Source: Glacieibacterium arshaanense
Lineage (GTDB): Bacteria; Pseudomonadota; Alphaproteobacteria; Sphingomonadales; Sphingomonadaceae
Assembly: GCF_004681125.1 (NCBI RefSeq)
Contig: NZ_SIHO01000001.1
Coordinates: forward strand, 1,251,149 to 1,315,148
Reading direction: 5' to 3'
Length of the DNA: 64,000 nucleotides
The position numbers and the translations under genes are program-made. Under the pieces are notes generated by a model. The model ran no database searches. It had not been told where the DNA came from and worked only from the letters and a program-made list of their open reading frames with translations. Below, piece after piece: positions 1 to 10,685 of this stretch; within the stretch, counting starts at the first letter, position 1, and each line of letters begins with the position of its first letter.

Positions 1-477
1 GGTCAGCAGCACCAGGCCCGCCGTCTGGAAGATATAGACATATTTCGTGTAAATGAGACTGCCGAGCGCCTGGGTATTCGACATGCCTTCGACGGCCGCG
101 ACCGGCGCCTGCGCCAGCGCCGGCTGGATATCGGCCATCGACCAGGCCCCGAGCACGATGACCAGTTCGGCGAGCAGCAGCGCGCCGAGCGCCAGCCCGA
201 ACGGCAGGTAGCGCGCGAAACCGGCACGCAACGCCGCGAAATCGATGTCGAGCATCATCACGACGAACAGGAACAGCACCGCGACCGCGCCGACGTAGAC
301 GATGACGAGGATCATCGCGAGGAACTCGGCACCGAGCAGCACGAACAGGCCGGCGGCGTTGAAGAACGCCAGGATCAGCCAGAGCACCGAATGCACCGGG
401 TTGCGCGCCAGAATGACCATGATACCCGAAAGCACCACGAGCCCGGCGAACATGTAGAAGATGAGGGCTTCAATCAC
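1..477 (-). CDS. nuoJ: NADH-quinone oxidoreductase subunit J (partial)
   Basis: Membrane subunit of complex I. Only the first 159 codons lie in the window; the 3' end runs off the left edge. The reading frame opens at a GTG at 477, because the nearest upstream ATG frame stops at once. The translation begins (M)[14 protein letters not shown] and continues as several hydrophobic helices, including the stretch around [21 protein letters not shown] that is typical of NuoJ/ND6. It follows nuoI with a 36-bp gap in the usual nuoI-nuoJ order, so nuoK-N are expected just outside the window. Confidence 0.93.
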   Translation of the reverse strand, partial: MIEALIFYMFAGLVVLSGIMVILARNPVHSVLWLILAFFNAAGLFVLLGAEFLAMILVIVYVGAVAVLFLFVVMMLDIDFAALRAGFARYLPFGLALGALLLAELVIVLGAWSMADIQPALAQAPVAAVEGMSNTQALGSLIYTKYVYIFQTAGLVLLT

Positions 478-513
478 GTCAGATCATTTCCAAAGCCGTA
501 AGGAGGTTGCCGC

Positions 514-1002
514 TCAACGCCATGGGGCGTCCGCCGCGATATTAGCCGCGATGGCGCGTTCCCAGCGTTCGCCGTTCGCCAGCAGCTTGTCCTTGTCGTA
601 GATCAGTTCTTCGCGCGTTTCGGTCGAAAATTCGAAGTTCGGGCCTTCGACAATGGCATCGACCGGGCAAGCTTCCTGACAGAAACCGCAATAGATGCAC
701 TTGGTCATGTCGATGTCGTAGCGCGTTGTGCGGCGGCTGCCGTCTTCACGCGGCTCGGCTTCGATGGTGATGGCTTGCGCCGGGCAAACCGCCTCGCACA
801 GCTTGCAGGCGATGCAGCGTTCTTCACCGTTGGGATAGCGGCGTAGCGCGTGCTCGCCGCGGAAGCGCGGGGAGATCGGGCCCTTTTCGAACGGATAGTT
901 TAGCGTCGCCTTGGGCCGGAAGAAATAGCTCAGCGTCAGCGCCATGCCGCGAATGAATTCGAGCAGCAGCAGTGATTTGCCGGCACGGAAGACTGCATTC
1001 AT
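514..1002 (-). CDS. nuoI: NADH-quinone oxidoreductase subunit I (2x[4Fe-4S] ferredoxin-like)
   Basis: Peripheral-arm subunit that passes electrons toward the N2 cluster. Two classical CxxCxxCxxxCP motifs are visible at residues 63-73 (CIACKLC) and 102-112 (CIYCGFC), which bind clusters N6a and N6b. The longest frame opens 24 codons earlier inside nuoH; the ATG at 1002 (MNAVFRAG) is chosen because it gives the normal length of 162 residues and starts 3 bases after the nuoH stop codon at 1005. Confidence 0.96.
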   Translation of the reverse strand: MNAVFRAGKSLLLLEFIRGMALTLSYFFRPKATLNYPFEKGPISPRFRGEHALRRYPNGEERCIACKLCEAVCPAQAITIEAEPREDGSRRTTRYDIDMTKCIYCGFCQEACPVDAIVEGPNFEFSTETREELIYDKDKLLANGERWERAIAANIAADAPWR

Positions 1003-1004
1003 GG

Positions 1005-2096
1005 TTACGCACCCCCCGGTAGAGCGGCAAAATGCCCGGTGAAGACCAGCCAGCCACTGACCACCGCGACCCAAGCCAGCGAGAGCGGCAGGAAGACCTT
1101 CCAGCCCAGTCGCATGAGTTGGTCATAACGGTAGCGCGGGACCGTCGCCTTGACCCAGGCGAAGACGAAAAACATGAAGGCGATCTTACCGAACATCCAG
1201 AAGATGCCGGGGATCAGATACAGCGGCGCCCAGTTGATCGGCGGTAGCCAGCCCCCGAGGAACAGGATGCTGGTCAGCGCGCACATCAGCAGCACGTTGG
1301 CGTATTCGCTCAAGAAAAACAGCGCGAAGCTCATCGAAGAATATTCGACCTGATAGCCGGCAACCAGCTCGGCTTCGGCTTCGGGAAGGTCGAACGGTGG
1401 CCGGTTGGTTTCGGCGAGCGCCGAGATGAAGAACATGATCGCCATCGGGAACAGCAGCGGGTTGAAGATGTTACCGTTGAACAGCCCGAGAATGTTGCCC
1501 TTCTGGCTCAACACGATGGCGCTGAGGTTGAAGCTTTGTGCGTAGAGCACGACGCAGACGATGATGAAGCCGATCGAGACTTCGTAGCTGACCATCTGTG
1601 CGGCCGAGCGCAGGCCGCCGAGGAACGGGTATTTCGAGTTCGAGGCCCAGCCCGCCATGATGATGCCGTAGACGCCCAATGAGCTGACCGCGAACATGTA
1701 GAGCAGCCCGACGTTGAGATCGGCGAGCACGACACCATAGTCGAACGGGATGACCGCCCAAGAGATCAGCGCCAACGTCAGCATGATCATCGGCGCGATG
1801 ACAAAGACGCCCTTGTTGGCGCTCGACGGGATGATGGTTTCCTTGAGGAACAGCTTGGCGGCGTCGGCGAATGACTGCAGCAGCCCCAAGGGCCCGACCA
1901 TGTTGGGACCGCGGCGCATCTGCATTGCGGCCCAGATCTTGCGGTCGAAATACACCGAGAAGGCGACCGCGAGCATCACCGGCAGCGCGATGACGAGAAT
2001 CAGGATGATCGTCGCGACCAGATAGCCGAAGCCGCTGCCGAAGCCGGCGCCGAACCAGCCGGCGAACAGTTCTTCGAAGAAGTGTGTGAAGCCCAT
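1005..2096 (-). CDS. nuoH: NADH-quinone oxidoreductase subunit H
   Basis: 363-residue polytopic membrane subunit that joins the peripheral arm to the proton-pumping arm and forms part of the quinone chamber. Family-typical segments are visible: [21 protein letters not shown] near residue 62, and the E-rich loop [20 protein letters not shown] near residue 237. Its ATG overlaps the nuoG stop as TAATG, so translation is probably coupled. Confidence 0.97.
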   Translation of the reverse strand: MGFTHFFEELFAGWFGAGFGSGFGYLVATIILILVIALPVMLAVAFSVYFDRKIWAAMQMRRGPNMVGPLGLLQSFADAAKLFLKETIIPSSANKGVFVIAPMIMLTLALISWAVIPFDYGVVLADLNVGLLYMFAVSSLGVYGIIMAGWASNSKYPFLGGLRSAAQMVSYEVSIGFIIVCVVLYAQSFNLSAIVLSQKGNILGLFNGNIFNPLLFPMAIMFFISALAETNRPPFDLPEAEAELVAGYQVEYSSMSFALFFLSEYANVLLMCALTSILFLGGWLPPINWAPLYLIPGIFWMFGKIAFMFFVFAWVKATVPRYRYDQLMRLGWKVFLPLSLAWVAVVSGWLVFTGHFAALPGGA

Positions 2097-4120
2097 TATT
2101 CGGCCGCCTGCAGAGCGGGCTCATGCCCGTTCAGGATTTGCGCGACACATTCGGCCATCGTCTCGCTGGCGCGGGCGATCGCGTTGGTCGTGTAGAAATT
2201 GGTCACAGGCAGACGGATGGCGCCGCCTTCCAGCTTGGCATCACCGCCGAAATCGCCCCACACCGAAGCGGTCAGGCCTTCGCTGCCCAGATGCGGCCAT
2301 TCGGCAGCGATGCGGGCGCGCAGTGCGTCGATGTTGTCGTACGGCAAGGTCACGCCGAGCACGTCGGACAGCGCACGGTAGATGCTCCAGTCCTCGCGGG
2401 CTTCGCCGGGGGCGAACACCGCGCGGTAGCCGCGCTGGACGCGGCCTTCCATGTTGACCCAGGTGCCGGGCTTTTCGGCATAGGCGGCGGCCGGCAAGAT
2501 GACATCGGCATGCGCAACGCCGTGATCGCCGTGGCTGCCTATATAGACGGTGAAGGTGTCGGCGAGCGCCTTGGTGCTGATGTCATCGGCACCGGCGAGG
2601 AACACGACTTTCAGCTTGCCGCCGTGGTTGAGGATGGCGTCGACGCCGTTCGCGGTGAAGCCGACGTCTAGCGCACCGACGCGCGCGGCAGCGGTGTGCA
2701 GCACGTTGAAACCGTTCCAGCCGTCGCGCGCCAGCTTGTACTTGGTGGCGAGCTTGAATGCGGCGGCGTGGGCGCCAGCGTGCGCCAGCGCGCCCATGCC
2801 GATGATGATCGCGGGGCGTTCGGCAGCTTTCAGTGCGTCAGCGGCTTCCTTGGGCAGCTTGTTCAGCAGCGCCAGATCATCACCGAGTGCGACGTGCGGG
2901 TAGGTCAGGTCGAGCGTCGGGCCAATCGCGAACACCTTGGCGCCGCGCTTGCGGACCGCCTTGCGCAGCCGCGTGTTGACCAGCGGCGCTTCGAGGCGCG
3001 GGTTAGTACCGACCAGCAGCACGACATCGGCAGTTTCGATGCCCGCGAGGGTCGAATTGAAAACATAACCGCCACGCACCGACGCATCGAGAGCCGCGCC
3101 GTCCTGGCGCGCTTCGTGGTTGGTCGCGCCGAGCTTGCCGAGCAGATCCTTGAGCGCAACCAGGCCTTCGAGGTCGTTGAGGTCACCGGCAATCGCGGCA
3201 ATCTGGTCGGGCTTTGCCGGTGCAAGCGCGGTCTTGATCGCGGCGAACGCCTCGCCCCAGCTGGCGGGTGCGAGCTTGCCGTTCTTGCGGACATAGGGCG
3301 TGTCGAGGCGGCGTTTCATCAGGCCGTCGATGGCGAAGCGTGTCTTGTCGCTTGCCCATTCCTCGTTGACGTCATCGTTGATGCGCGGCGTGACGCGCAG
3401 CACTTGCGGGCCGCGCGCGCCGAAAACGATGTTGGTGCCGACGGCATCCATCACGTCGATGCCTTCGGTCTTCTTGAGTTCCCACGGCCGTGCCTGGAAC
3501 GCATAGGGCTTCGATGTCAGCGCACCGACCGGGCACAGGTCGATGATATTGCCCGACAATTCCGACGTGATCGCGGCTTCAAGATACGAAGTTATCTGGG
3601 TGTTCTCACCGCGGCCGATCGCGCCGATTTCTTCGACGCCGGCGATTTCCTCGGCAAAGCGGACGCAGCGCGTGCAGTGGATGCAGCGCGTCATCACGGT
3701 CTTGACCAGCGGGCCCATGAACTTCTCGGTCACTGCGCGCTTGTTCTCGTGATATCGCGTGAAGCCCTTGCCGTAGGTCAGGCTCTGGTCCTGTAGATCG
3801 CATTCGCCGCCCTGGTCGCAGATCGGGCAATCGAGCGGGTGGTTGATGAGCAGGAACTCCATCACCCCTTCGCGCGCCTTTTTGACCTTGGCCGTCGTGG
3901 TCATCACCACCTGACCGTCGGCCGCGGGCATCGCGCACGACGCCACCGGCTTGGGCGACTTCTCCATCTCCACAAGGCACATGCGGCAGTTGCCGGCAAT
4001 CGACAGGCGTTCATGGTAGCAAAAGCGCGGCACTTCGACGCCGGCGAGCTCGCACGCCTGCAAGACGGTCGCGCCCGCAGGCACTTCGACTTCAATGCCA
4101 TCGACGGTGAGTTTCGGCAT
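2096..4120 (-). CDS. nuoG: NADH-quinone oxidoreductase subunit G
   Basis: Large iron-sulfur subunit of complex I, 674 residues. The N-terminal [2Fe-2S] ferredoxin domain has Cys34, 45, 48 and 62. It is followed by the His94/Cys98/Cys101/Cys107 cluster ligand set and a third motif CIHCTRC. The rest is a molybdopterin-oxidoreductase-like fold without a catalytic role. The gene follows the unknown exported protein directly (stop of that gene at 4121), so the operon has no gap here. Confidence 0.97.
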   Translation of the reverse strand: MPKLTVDGIEVEVPAGATVLQACELAGVEVPRFCYHERLSIAGNCRMCLVEMEKSPKPVASCAMPAADGQVVMTTTAKVKKAREGVMEFLLINHPLDCPICDQGGECDLQDQSLTYGKGFTRYHENKRAVTEKFMGPLVKTVMTRCIHCTRCVRFAEEIAGVEEIGAIGRGENTQITSYLEAAITSELSGNIIDLCPVGALTSKPYAFQARPWELKKTEGIDVMDAVGTNIVFGARGPQVLRVTPRINDDVNEEWASDKTRFAIDGLMKRRLDTPYVRKNGKLAPASWGEAFAAIKTALAPAKPDQIAAIAGDLNDLEGLVALKDLLGKLGATNHEARQDGAALDASVRGGYVFNSTLAGIETADVVLLVGTNPRLEAPLVNTRLRKAVRKRGAKVFAIGPTLDLTYPHVALGDDLALLNKLPKEAADALKAAERPAIIIGMGALAHAGAHAAAFKLATKYKLARDGWNGFNVLHTAAARVGALDVGFTANGVDAILNHGGKLKVVFLAGADDISTKALADTFTVYIGSHGDHGVAHADVILPAAAYAEKPGTWVNMEGRVQRGYRAVFAPGEAREDWSIYRALSDVLGVTLPYDNIDALRARIAAEWPHLGSEGLTASVWGDFGGDAKLEGGAIRLPVTNFYTTNAIARASETMAECVAQILNGHEPALQAAE

Positions 4121-4825
4121 TTACTTGGCCCCTGCCGCGCTGGTGTTCGTGCCGCCGACCGACAGACGGTAGAGAACTTCGGCAACAATCTGGATCAGAC
4201 CCGCTTTGTCGATCTTGGTGGTGATGTTGGATGGCAGGCACTCACCGAGCAGCGGCGCCAGACCTTTGAATGCCATGCTCTCGCTGTCGCTGCCGACAGG
4301 GCCGAGCACAAGCTTGCGGGCTTGCGCCGGTTCCTTTCGGATCAGGCACTCGCCAAGTTCGCGCATGACGATGTATTTCTTGGCATTGTCGGAAGTGTCG
4401 CCGTCAGTATCAGCCCTGAAATCAATCGGTTGAGGTTGCAGCACCGGCGCTTCCCTGGAAAAGTCGCGGAGATAGAGTGCCGCGTAAAGCGCTCCGCGCA
4501 GCCCCTCTGAATTAAACTTCAGTTCGCCTTCGGACAGACAGTTGTTGTTGGCGAGCTTCTTTTCAATGATGTCCGCCTGACTACCATATTGGTAGGCTGC
4601 CAGATACTCGATCGTCGCCGCCGGGCGATACTGGACGATGCAAGTGGCATACCGGCTCAGCATTACGCGCGCCCTAGTGGCGTCCGACATCGACTTCGCG
4701 AGCGGCGCGTCGGCGGAAGGCGCAGTCTGAATGCGCGTCCCAGTATCGGGCACGCTCGGCGGCTTTTGCGCGAGCGCGGTCGATGCCATCATCAGGCCGA
4801 CGGCAAGGAGGAGGGCGCGCTTCAA
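4121..4825 (-). CDS. exported protein of unknown function inside the nuo operon
   Basis: No function recognised. The product has 234 residues if started at the TTG at 4825, which lies just after the nuoF stop (4830) and begins a clear signal peptide (LKRALLLAVGLMMASTALA, cleavage before Q). An ATG at 4864 would add 13 residues but would overlap nuoF by 35 bases and weaken the signal peptide. The mature part has three Cys spread through it (TCIVQ, NNCLS, GECL) and no membrane segment. Its place between nuoF and nuoG, with no gap to nuoG, means it is co-expressed with complex I; a periplasmic role linked to complex I is only an inference. Confidence 0.8.
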   Translation of the reverse strand: MKRALLLAVGLMMASTALAQKPPSVPDTGTRIQTAPSADAPLAKSMSDATRARVMLSRYATCIVQYRPAATIEYLAAYQYGSQADIIEKKLANNNCLSEGELKFNSEGLRGALYAALYLRDFSREAPVLQPQPIDFRADTDGDTSDNAKKYIVMRELGECLIRKEPAQARKLVLGPVGSDSESMAFKGLAPLLGECLPSNITTKIDKAGLIQIVAEVLYRLSVGGTNTSAAGAK

Positions 4826-4829
4826 GGCT

Positions 4830-6134
4830 TTACTCCGCCGCCACGAGTGCGCTGCCGGCAACAAAGCCCTTGCGCTTGCCGATGCGGGCTTCGATTTCGG
4901 GGCGGAAGTGGCGAATTAGGCCCTGGATCGGCCACGCCGCGGCGTCGCCCAGAGCGCAGATTGTATGGCCTTCGATTTCGGTGGTCACTTCGAGCAACAG
5001 GTCGATTTCGTGATATTCGGCCTCGCCGGTGACCAGCCGCTCCATCACGCGCCACATCCATCCGGTGCCTTCGCGGCACGGCGTGCACTGGCCGCAGCTT
5101 TCGTGTTTGTAGAAATAGCTGAGGCGGGCGATTGCGCGGATGATGTCGGTCGACTTGTCCATGACAATGACCGCGGCGGTGCCGAGCCCCGATTTGAGGT
5201 CGCGCAGCCCGTCGAAATCCATCGGCGCGTCCCAGATCTCATGCGCGGGCACCAGCGGCACCGACGAACCGCCCGGAATCACCGCGAGCAGGTTGTCGCG
5301 CCCGCCACGGATGCCGCCGCAATGCGTATCGACCAGTTCGCTAAACGGGATCGACATCGCTTCTTCGACGACGCAGGGCTTGTTCACATGGCCGCTGATC
5401 TGGAACAGCTTGGTACCAAGGTTGTTCGGGCGGCCGATACCGGCAAACCATGCCGCACCGCGGCGCAGGATGGTCGGTGCGACGGCAATCGACTCAACAT
5501 TGTTGACGGTGGTTGGGTTGCCATAGAGTCCGACACCGGCCGGGAACGGCGGCTTGAGGCGCGGCTGGCCCTTCTTGCCCTCGAGGCTTTCGATCATCGC
5601 GGTTTCTTCGCCGCAGATATAGGCGCCGGCACCGCGGTGGACGAACACGTCGAAATCATAGCCCGAGCCGCAGGCGTTCTTGCCGATCAGCTTGGCCTTA
5701 TAGGCCTCGGCGACGGCGGCAAACAGCACTTCGGCTTCGCGGATATATTCGCCGCGGATGTAGATATAGGCGGCGCTCGCCCGCATCGCGAAGCCGGCGA
5801 CCAGCGCGCCTTCGATCAGCTTGTGCGGATCGTGGCGGATGATTTCGCGGTCCTTGCAGCTGCCGGGCTCGGACTCGTCGGCGTTGATGACGAGGTAGCT
5901 CGGGCGCTCGGCGCTCGGCGTCTTGGGCATGAACGACCATTTCATGCCGGTCGGGAACCCTGCCCCGCCACGGCCGCGCAGGCCGGATGCCTTGATCGCG
6001 TCGATGATCGCATCGGGGCCGAGCGCCAGCAGCGCCTTGGTATCGGCCCAGTCGCCGCGCTTCTTGGCGGCAGCGAGGTTCCACTGCTGGAAGCCGTAGA
6101 GGTTGGTGAAGATGCGATCCTTATCCTCAAGCAC
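4830..6134 (-). CDS. nuoF: NADH-quinone oxidoreductase subunit F (NADH/FMN site)
   Basis: NADH-oxidising subunit carrying FMN and cluster N3, 434 residues. Visible features are the glycine-rich nucleotide loop [13 protein letters not shown] around residues 51-63, the FMN-site region [15 protein letters not shown], and the [4Fe-4S] motif [12 protein letters not shown] near residue 350. The start codon overlaps the end of nuoE by 8 bases, a normal arrangement for these stoichiometric subunits. Confidence 0.97.
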   Translation of the reverse strand: MLEDKDRIFTNLYGFQQWNLAAAKKRGDWADTKALLALGPDAIIDAIKASGLRGRGGAGFPTGMKWSFMPKTPSAERPSYLVINADESEPGSCKDREIIRHDPHKLIEGALVAGFAMRASAAYIYIRGEYIREAEVLFAAVAEAYKAKLIGKNACGSGYDFDVFVHRGAGAYICGEETAMIESLEGKKGQPRLKPPFPAGVGLYGNPTTVNNVESIAVAPTILRRGAAWFAGIGRPNNLGTKLFQISGHVNKPCVVEEAMSIPFSELVDTHCGGIRGGRDNLLAVIPGGSSVPLVPAHEIWDAPMDFDGLRDLKSGLGTAAVIVMDKSTDIIRAIARLSYFYKHESCGQCTPCREGTGWMWRVMERLVTGEAEYHEIDLLLEVTTEIEGHTICALGDAAAWPIQGLIRHFRPEIEARIGKRKGFVAGSALVAAE

Positions 6135-6735
6135 CGGCGAATTCCTTGAGCGTCGTCGGGCCGCCTTCGGGGCAGCTCGCGGTGCGGCCGATCATCGAGC
6201 CGGGCTTCGGCGTTTCGCCGCGTGCCAAGGCTTCGAGGATGGCGGTCATGCTGTCGTAGGTCAGGTCTTCGTAGTTATCATCGTTGATCTGCACCATCGG
6301 CGCGTTGGCGCAGACGCCCATGCATTCGACTTCGGTGAGTGTGAACAGGCCGTCGGGCGTGTTGGCACCTTTCGCCAAGCCCTTGTCGTAGCAGGCTTTC
6401 AGAATGTCATCAGAGCCACGCAGCATGCACGGCGTCGTCCCGCAGACCTGCACATGATAGCGGCCGACCGGCGCCAAATTGTACATCGTGTAGAAGGTCG
6501 CGACTTCATAGGCGCGAATGTACGGCATGCCGATCTGGCCGGCGACGAACTCGATCACCGGCACCGGCAACCAGGCGCTGCCGGTCTGCGCTGCCATCTG
6601 GTACTGCGCCAGCCATAGCAAAGGCATGATGGCAGAAGCCGACTTGTGCGCCGGATAGCGCGACAGGATGACCTTGGCCTGTTCGGCGTTTTCGGGCGTC
6701 CAGGCGAAGTCGGTGAATTTGGCGTCGGCGGCCAT
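6127..6735 (-). CDS. nuoE: NADH-quinone oxidoreductase subunit E (24 kDa, [2Fe-2S])
   Basis: Thioredoxin-fold subunit of the NADH dehydrogenase module, 202 residues. The four [2Fe-2S] cysteines lie in CGTTPC and in ECMGVC, each in its family context. The C-terminal tail past the fold ([13 protein letters not shown]) is short. Its ATG shares one base with the stop of the upstream SnoaL-like gene (TGATG), so it is translationally coupled to that gene rather than to nuoD. Confidence 0.96.
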   Translation of the reverse strand: MAADAKFTDFAWTPENAEQAKVILSRYPAHKSASAIMPLLWLAQYQMAAQTGSAWLPVPVIEFVAGQIGMPYIRAYEVATFYTMYNLAPVGRYHVQVCGTTPCMLRGSDDILKACYDKGLAKGANTPDGLFTLTEVECMGVCANAPMVQINDDNYEDLTYDSMTAILEALARGETPKPGSMIGRTASCPEGGPTTLKEFAGA

Positions 6736-7070
6736 CAGCGGACAAACTCCACACGGTCGACCTTGTCCCCGACGAACGAGTAGATCGAGATCACTTCGAA
6801 TGGCGCCGTTTCGGGCGACCGGAAAACTTCTTCATACAGCACGACATATTCGCCCACCGCGTAGCGCGCGTGAACGACGGCCCGGTTCTGCGGGAACTCG
6901 GCGAACATTTTCTTGAGGCCCGAGCGCACGCCTTCGCGGCCTTCGCGCAACGCAGCACCGCGGTAGCCGGCTTCGACGGCAGCGTCGGTCATCAGCGCAA
7001 CATAGCCGTCGGCGTCTGCCGCGTTGTAGCGCGCCATCAGCTCGTCAACGATTTTGAGGCGGTCGGTCAA
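6735..7070 (-). CDS. SnoaL/NTF2-like protein inserted between nuoD and nuoE
   Basis: A 111-residue protein. The longest open frame begins far upstream inside nuoD, but the NTF2-like sequence begins at [19 protein letters not shown], so the TTG at 7070 is taken as start. This TTG overlaps the nuoD stop in the 4-base form TTGA. The pattern of an N-terminal helix, then [10 protein letters not shown]-like and beta strands ending [16 protein letters not shown]-like, fits the cone-shaped NTF2/SnoaL fold (polyketide cyclases, small-molecule binding proteins). The substrate is unknown. Coupling on both sides makes it part of the nuo operon. Confidence 0.85.
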   Translation of the reverse strand: MTDRLKIVDELMARYNAADADGYVALMTDAAVEAGYRGAALREGREGVRSGLKKMFAEFPQNRAVVHARYAVGEYVVLYEEVFRSPETAPFEVISIYSFVGDKVDRVEFVR

Positions 7071-8278
7071 CGGTCGACCTCCCCAAACACCACGTCGAGG
7101 CTGCCGAGCACGGCCGGCGCGTCGGCGAGCATATGGCCCTTCAACAGGAAATCCATTGCCTGCAAATGGCTGAAGCCGGTCGCGCGGATGTGGCAACGGT
7201 ACGGCTTGTTGGTGCCGTCGCTGACCAGATAGATGCCGAATTCGCCCTTGGGGCTCTCGGTGGCGACATAGGCCTCGCCGGCGGGCACGTGGAAGCCTTC
7301 GGTGTAGAGCTTGAAATGGTGAATCAGTGCTTCCATCGAGCGCTTCATTTCGCTGCGCGACGGCGGCACGACCTTGCGGTCGAGGCTCGACACCGGGCCT
7401 TCGGGCATGTCGGCGATGCACTGGCGGATGATGCGTACGCTCTGGCGCATTTCCTCCATGCGGACCATGAAACGGTCGTAGCAGTCGCCGTGGTTGCCGA
7501 CGATGACCTCGAAATCGAGCCGGTCATAGACTTCGTACGGCTGCGACTTGCGCAAATCCCACGCGACATTGCTGGCGCGCAAATTGGGCCCGCTGAATCC
7601 CCAGGCGGTGGCGTCGGCGGCGGTGATGACACCGATATCGACATTGCGCTGCTTGAAGATGCGGTTGTCGGCGACGAGGCCCTGCGTTTCGTCGAGCACC
7701 TTGAGGAACGGCACGCACCAGTCGAGAATGTCCTGCGCCAGGCCGTCGGGCATGTCCTGATGGACGCCGCCGGGACGGAAATAGGCCGCGTGCATGCGGG
7801 CGCCCGAAACGCGCTCATAAAAGCACATCAGCTTTTCGCGTTCCTCGAACAGCCACAGGATCGGCGTCATCGCGCCGACGTCCATCGCGTGTGCGCCGAC
7901 GTTCATCAAGTGATTGAGGATGCGGGTGATTTCGGCAAACAGCACGCGCACATATTGGCCGCGCAACGGCACCTGGATGTTCGCCAGCTTCTCGATCGCC
8001 AGCACATAGCTGTGCTCCATCGACATCGGGCTGACGTAGTCGAGGCGGTCCATATAGGGCAGCGCCTGCAGGTAGGTCTTGTATTCGATGAGCTTTTCGG
8101 TGCCGCGGTGCAGCAGGCCGATATGCGGGTCGCAGCGTTCGATGACTTCGCCGTCGAGCTCCATCACCAGCCGCAACACGCCGTGCGCCGCGGGATGCTG
8201 CGGGCCGAAGTTGATCAGATAGTTCTGGATCTTGACGCCTTCTTCGGCGCTGACGATCTGGGGGTCGCGATCAGCCAT
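7067..8278 (-). CDS. nuoD: NADH-quinone oxidoreductase subunit D
   Basis: 49-kDa quinone-site subunit, 403 residues, related to NiFe-hydrogenase large subunits. The segments [15 protein letters not shown] (residues ~22-36) and [16 protein letters not shown] are diagnostic. The open frame can begin at a GTG at 8299, but the ATG at 8278 (MADRDPQ) gives normal length and an AAGG about ten bases upstream. It overlaps nuoC by 8 bases. Confidence 0.97.
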   Translation of the reverse strand: MADRDPQIVSAEEGVKIQNYLINFGPQHPAAHGVLRLVMELDGEVIERCDPHIGLLHRGTEKLIEYKTYLQALPYMDRLDYVSPMSMEHSYVLAIEKLANIQVPLRGQYVRVLFAEITRILNHLMNVGAHAMDVGAMTPILWLFEEREKLMCFYERVSGARMHAAYFRPGGVHQDMPDGLAQDILDWCVPFLKVLDETQGLVADNRIFKQRNVDIGVITAADATAWGFSGPNLRASNVAWDLRKSQPYEVYDRLDFEVIVGNHGDCYDRFMVRMEEMRQSVRIIRQCIADMPEGPVSSLDRKVVPPSRSEMKRSMEALIHHFKLYTEGFHVPAGEAYVATESPKGEFGIYLVSDGTNKPYRCHIRATGFSHLQAMDFLLKGHMLADAPAVLGSLDVVFGEVDR

Positions 8279-8915
8279 TGGGGGTGGCCTTCTCATCACC
8301 GGGGAGCGTGTAGGTCGTGCCTTCCCAGGGGCTCAGGAAGTCGAACGACCGGAAGTCCTGCGCGAGCTTGACGGGTTCATAGACGACGCGCTTGGCTTCT
8401 TCGGAATAGCGCAGCTCGACATGGCCGGTCAGCGGGAAGTCCTTGCGGAACGGATGGCCCTGGAAACCATAGTCGGTGAGGATGCGGCGCAGGTCGGGGT
8501 TGCCCTCGAAATAGACGCCGTAGCAGTCCCAGGTCTCGCGCTCGAACCAGCCGGCGACGGGATAGAGGTCGGTGATCGACGCGACCGGCGCTTCGGCGTC
8601 GGTGGTGACCTTGACGCGGATGCGAATGTTTTTGACCATCGATAGAAGGTGGTAAACGACTTCAAAGCGCTCGACCTGCGATGGATAATCGGCGCCGCAA
8701 ATGTCCATCATCTGCGTGAACTGCAGTTCGGCATCATCGCGCAACGTCTTGATCGTGGCGTGTAGATCGCCGCGCGCGACGCTGACTGTCAGGTCGGGGC
8801 CATCGTGCAGCACGAAGCCGGGACGTGCGCCGAACAGCGCAACGACGCGCGCCGTCGCCGACGCGGAATCCGACGTTTCGGGCCAGTGCGGCTTCGAGAT
8901 GACCACATCGCTCAT
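8271..8915 (-). CDS. nuoC: NADH-quinone oxidoreductase subunit C
   Basis: 30-kDa peripheral subunit of complex I, 214 residues. The family signature [22 protein letters not shown], followed by [16 protein letters not shown], is present near residues 130-163. NuoC is separate from NuoD here, unlike the enterobacterial NuoCD fusion. The start overlaps the nuoB stop by 4 bases. Confidence 0.97.
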   Translation of the reverse strand: MSDVVISKPHWPETSDSASATARVVALFGARPGFVLHDGPDLTVSVARGDLHATIKTLRDDAELQFTQMMDICGADYPSQVERFEVVYHLLSMVKNIRIRVKVTTDAEAPVASITDLYPVAGWFERETWDCYGVYFEGNPDLRRILTDYGFQGHPFRKDFPLTGHVELRYSEEAKRVVYEPVKLAQDFRSFDFLSPWEGTTYTLPGDEKATPNG

Positions 8916-9496
8916 CGCTCAAACGTCCCGGTGCGGCGAATTTTGCGCTGCAGCGCCATGACGCCATAGACCAGGGCCTCGGCGGTCGGCGGGCAACCCG
9001 GGACATAGATGTCGACGGGCACGATGCGGTCGCAACCGCGCACCACCGAATAGCTGTAGTGATAATAGCCGCCGCCATTGGCGCAGCTGCCCATCGAGAT
9101 GACGTAGCGCGGCTCGGCCATCTGGTCGTAGACCTTGCGCAGCGCCGGGGCCATCTTGTTGCACAGCGTGCCGGCGACGATCATCACGTCGGACTGGCGC
9201 GGGCTGGCGCGCGGCGCGAAGCCGAAGCGTTCGAGGTCGTAGCGCGGCATGTTGGCCTGCATCATCTCGACGGCGCAGCAGGCGAGGCCGAAGGTCATCC
9301 ACCACAGGCTGCCGGTGCGCGCCCAGTGGAACAGCTCCTCCGACGAGGTCACGAGGAAACCCTTGTTCGAGACTTCCTGGTTGAGATCGCTGAGGAAGCC
9401 GTCGCGCAGGCCTTCGGGCACCGTCAGCGCACTGACGGGGCTGTCGCCAAGCGCGCGCGCCTGCTGCTCTTCGGTAAGGCGGCCCTCTACTCCCAT
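8912..9496 (-). CDS. nuoB: NADH-quinone oxidoreductase subunit B (cluster N2)
   Basis: Carries the terminal [4Fe-4S] cluster N2, which hands electrons to quinone. The tandem cysteines of the CCAVEMM motif, the GSCANGG motif and [10 protein letters not shown] supply the ligands. The ATG at 9496 (MGVEGRL, 194 residues) is preferred over the one at 9517, because GAAGG sits at a proper distance upstream and the overlap with nuoA is only 10 bases. Confidence 0.96.
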   Translation of the reverse strand: MGVEGRLTEEQQARALGDSPVSALTVPEGLRDGFLSDLNQEVSNKGFLVTSSEELFHWARTGSLWWMTFGLACCAVEMMQANMPRYDLERFGFAPRASPRQSDVMIVAGTLCNKMAPALRKVYDQMAEPRYVISMGSCANGGGYYHYSYSVVRGCDRIVPVDIYVPGCPPTAEALVYGVMALQRKIRRTGTFER

Positions 9497-9864
9497 TCGA
9501 GTGCGCCCTTCTTCCATTCGTAGATGAAGCCGATGGTCAGGATGCCGAGGAACACCATCATCGACGCCCAGCCGAACACGCCGGTCCAGTGCAGCGACAC
9601 CGCCCAGGGGAACAGGAACGCGACTTCAAGGTCGAAGATGATGAACAGGATCGAGACGAGGTAGAAGCGCACGTCGAACTGCGCACGCGAGTCGGTGAAC
9701 GCCGGGAAGCCGCTTTCATACTCGCTGAGCTTCGCCACATCGGGCTTGTCGGTGCCGATGCCCTTCGACAACAGGATCGGCAGCCCGACAAAGATGCCCG
9801 AGAACGCAATTGCCACCGCCAGAAACAGCAGGATCGGCAGATACTGATGGGCAATGGCAGGCAT
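9487..9864 (-). CDS. nuoA: NADH-quinone oxidoreductase subunit A
   Basis: Small membrane subunit with three helices, 125 residues. The conserved loop [12 protein letters not shown] and the acidic helix [15 protein letters not shown] are visible. The longest frame starts 23 codons earlier, but those residues are polar and non-conserved, so the ATG at 9864 (MPAIAHQYL) is used. It is the first gene of the complex I operon. Confidence 0.96.
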   Translation of the reverse strand: MPAIAHQYLPILLFLAVAIAFSGIFVGLPILLSKGIGTDKPDVAKLSEYESGFPAFTDSRAQFDVRFYLVSILFIIFDLEVAFLFPWAVSLHWTGVFGWASMMVFLGILTIGFIYEWKKGALEWE

Positions 9865-9904
9865 GGCGACGGGTTCGGCCTTTGGCGACGTTGAGTTCGC
9901 GGCG

Positions 9905-9933
9905 GTTCTAAGCTTGGGCGACGGCAGGCGCAA
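9905..9933 (-). promoter_or_regulatory. possible sigma-70-type promoter of the nuo operon
   Basis: On the minus strand TTGCGC (9928-9933) and TAGAAC (9905-9910) are separated by exactly 17 bases and lie 41 bases or more before the nuoA ATG. The match to the housekeeping consensus is moderate, so this is a suggestion only. The 170-bp region to 10034 also has to hold the promoter of the divergent ppa gene, for which no clear boxes were seen. Confidence 0.4.
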
Positions 9934-10034
9934 GCCTTGTGCGGTGCATCATATGACGGTTTTTTGCGGTTGTTGCTGGAGCCTTGGCGCCAGCCGCGCT
10001 ATCAGCGCCCTACCCCCCAGACTGGAGACTGCAC

Positions 10035-10562
10035 ATGGACATTTCGAAGATCGCCATCGGCCGCGCACCCCCGCATGACGTCAACGTCATCATCGAAGTG
10101 CCGATGGGCGGCGAGCCGGTGAAGTACGAGATGGACAAGGAGAGCGGTGCGCTGTTCGTCGACCGCTTCCTGCACACTGCGATGTTCTATCCCGGCAACT
10201 ACGGTTTCGTACCGCACACGCTGTCAGCCGACGGTGACCCGATCGACGTACTGCTGGTCGGCCAGACGCCGCTGGTGCCCGGCGCCGTGGTGCGCGTCCG
10301 TGCCATCGGCGCGCTGGTCATGGAAGACGAAGCCGGCGGCGATGAGAAACTCATCGCGGTGCCTGTCGATGCGCTGTCGCCCTATTACGCCAACGTCCGC
10401 GAAATCACCGACTTGCCGGCGACGCTGACCGAGCAAATCGCGCACTTTTTCCAGCACTACAAGGATCTCGAAAAGGGCAAGTGGGTGACCATCGGCCACT
10501 GGGTCAATTCGGCCGGCGCGATGAAGCTCATCGAGGAAGCCATGGAGCGCGCCAGGAAATAG
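10035..10562 (+). CDS. ppa: inorganic pyrophosphatase
   Basis: Soluble family I pyrophosphatase that hydrolyses PPi to two phosphates and so pulls biosynthetic reactions forward. It has 175 residues, the normal bacterial length. The metal-binding signature DGDPIDVL is present, as are [17 protein letters not shown] and the lysine/tyrosine-rich C-terminal region ([11 protein letters not shown]). The frame opens 17 codons earlier, but homology begins at MDISKIAIG, so the ATG at 10035 is used. It is transcribed divergently from nuo. Confidence 0.97.
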   Translation: MDISKIAIGRAPPHDVNVIIEVPMGGEPVKYEMDKESGALFVDRFLHTAMFYPGNYGFVPHTLSADGDPIDVLLVGQTPLVPGAVVRVRAIGALVMEDEAGGDEKLIAVPVDALSPYYANVREITDLPATLTEQIAHFFQHYKDLEKGKWVTIGHWVNSAGAMKLIEEAMERARK

Positions 10563-10685
10563 ACTCCTTGGGCGCACCTGCTTGCGGCAGCGTGTAGTGG
10601 CGCATAGTGTTGCGGTACCGGCGCTGATGCCTGATTGTCGGCGCCCAGACTGACCACAGCGCTCTGGTTGCAGGGGAACGCCGAA

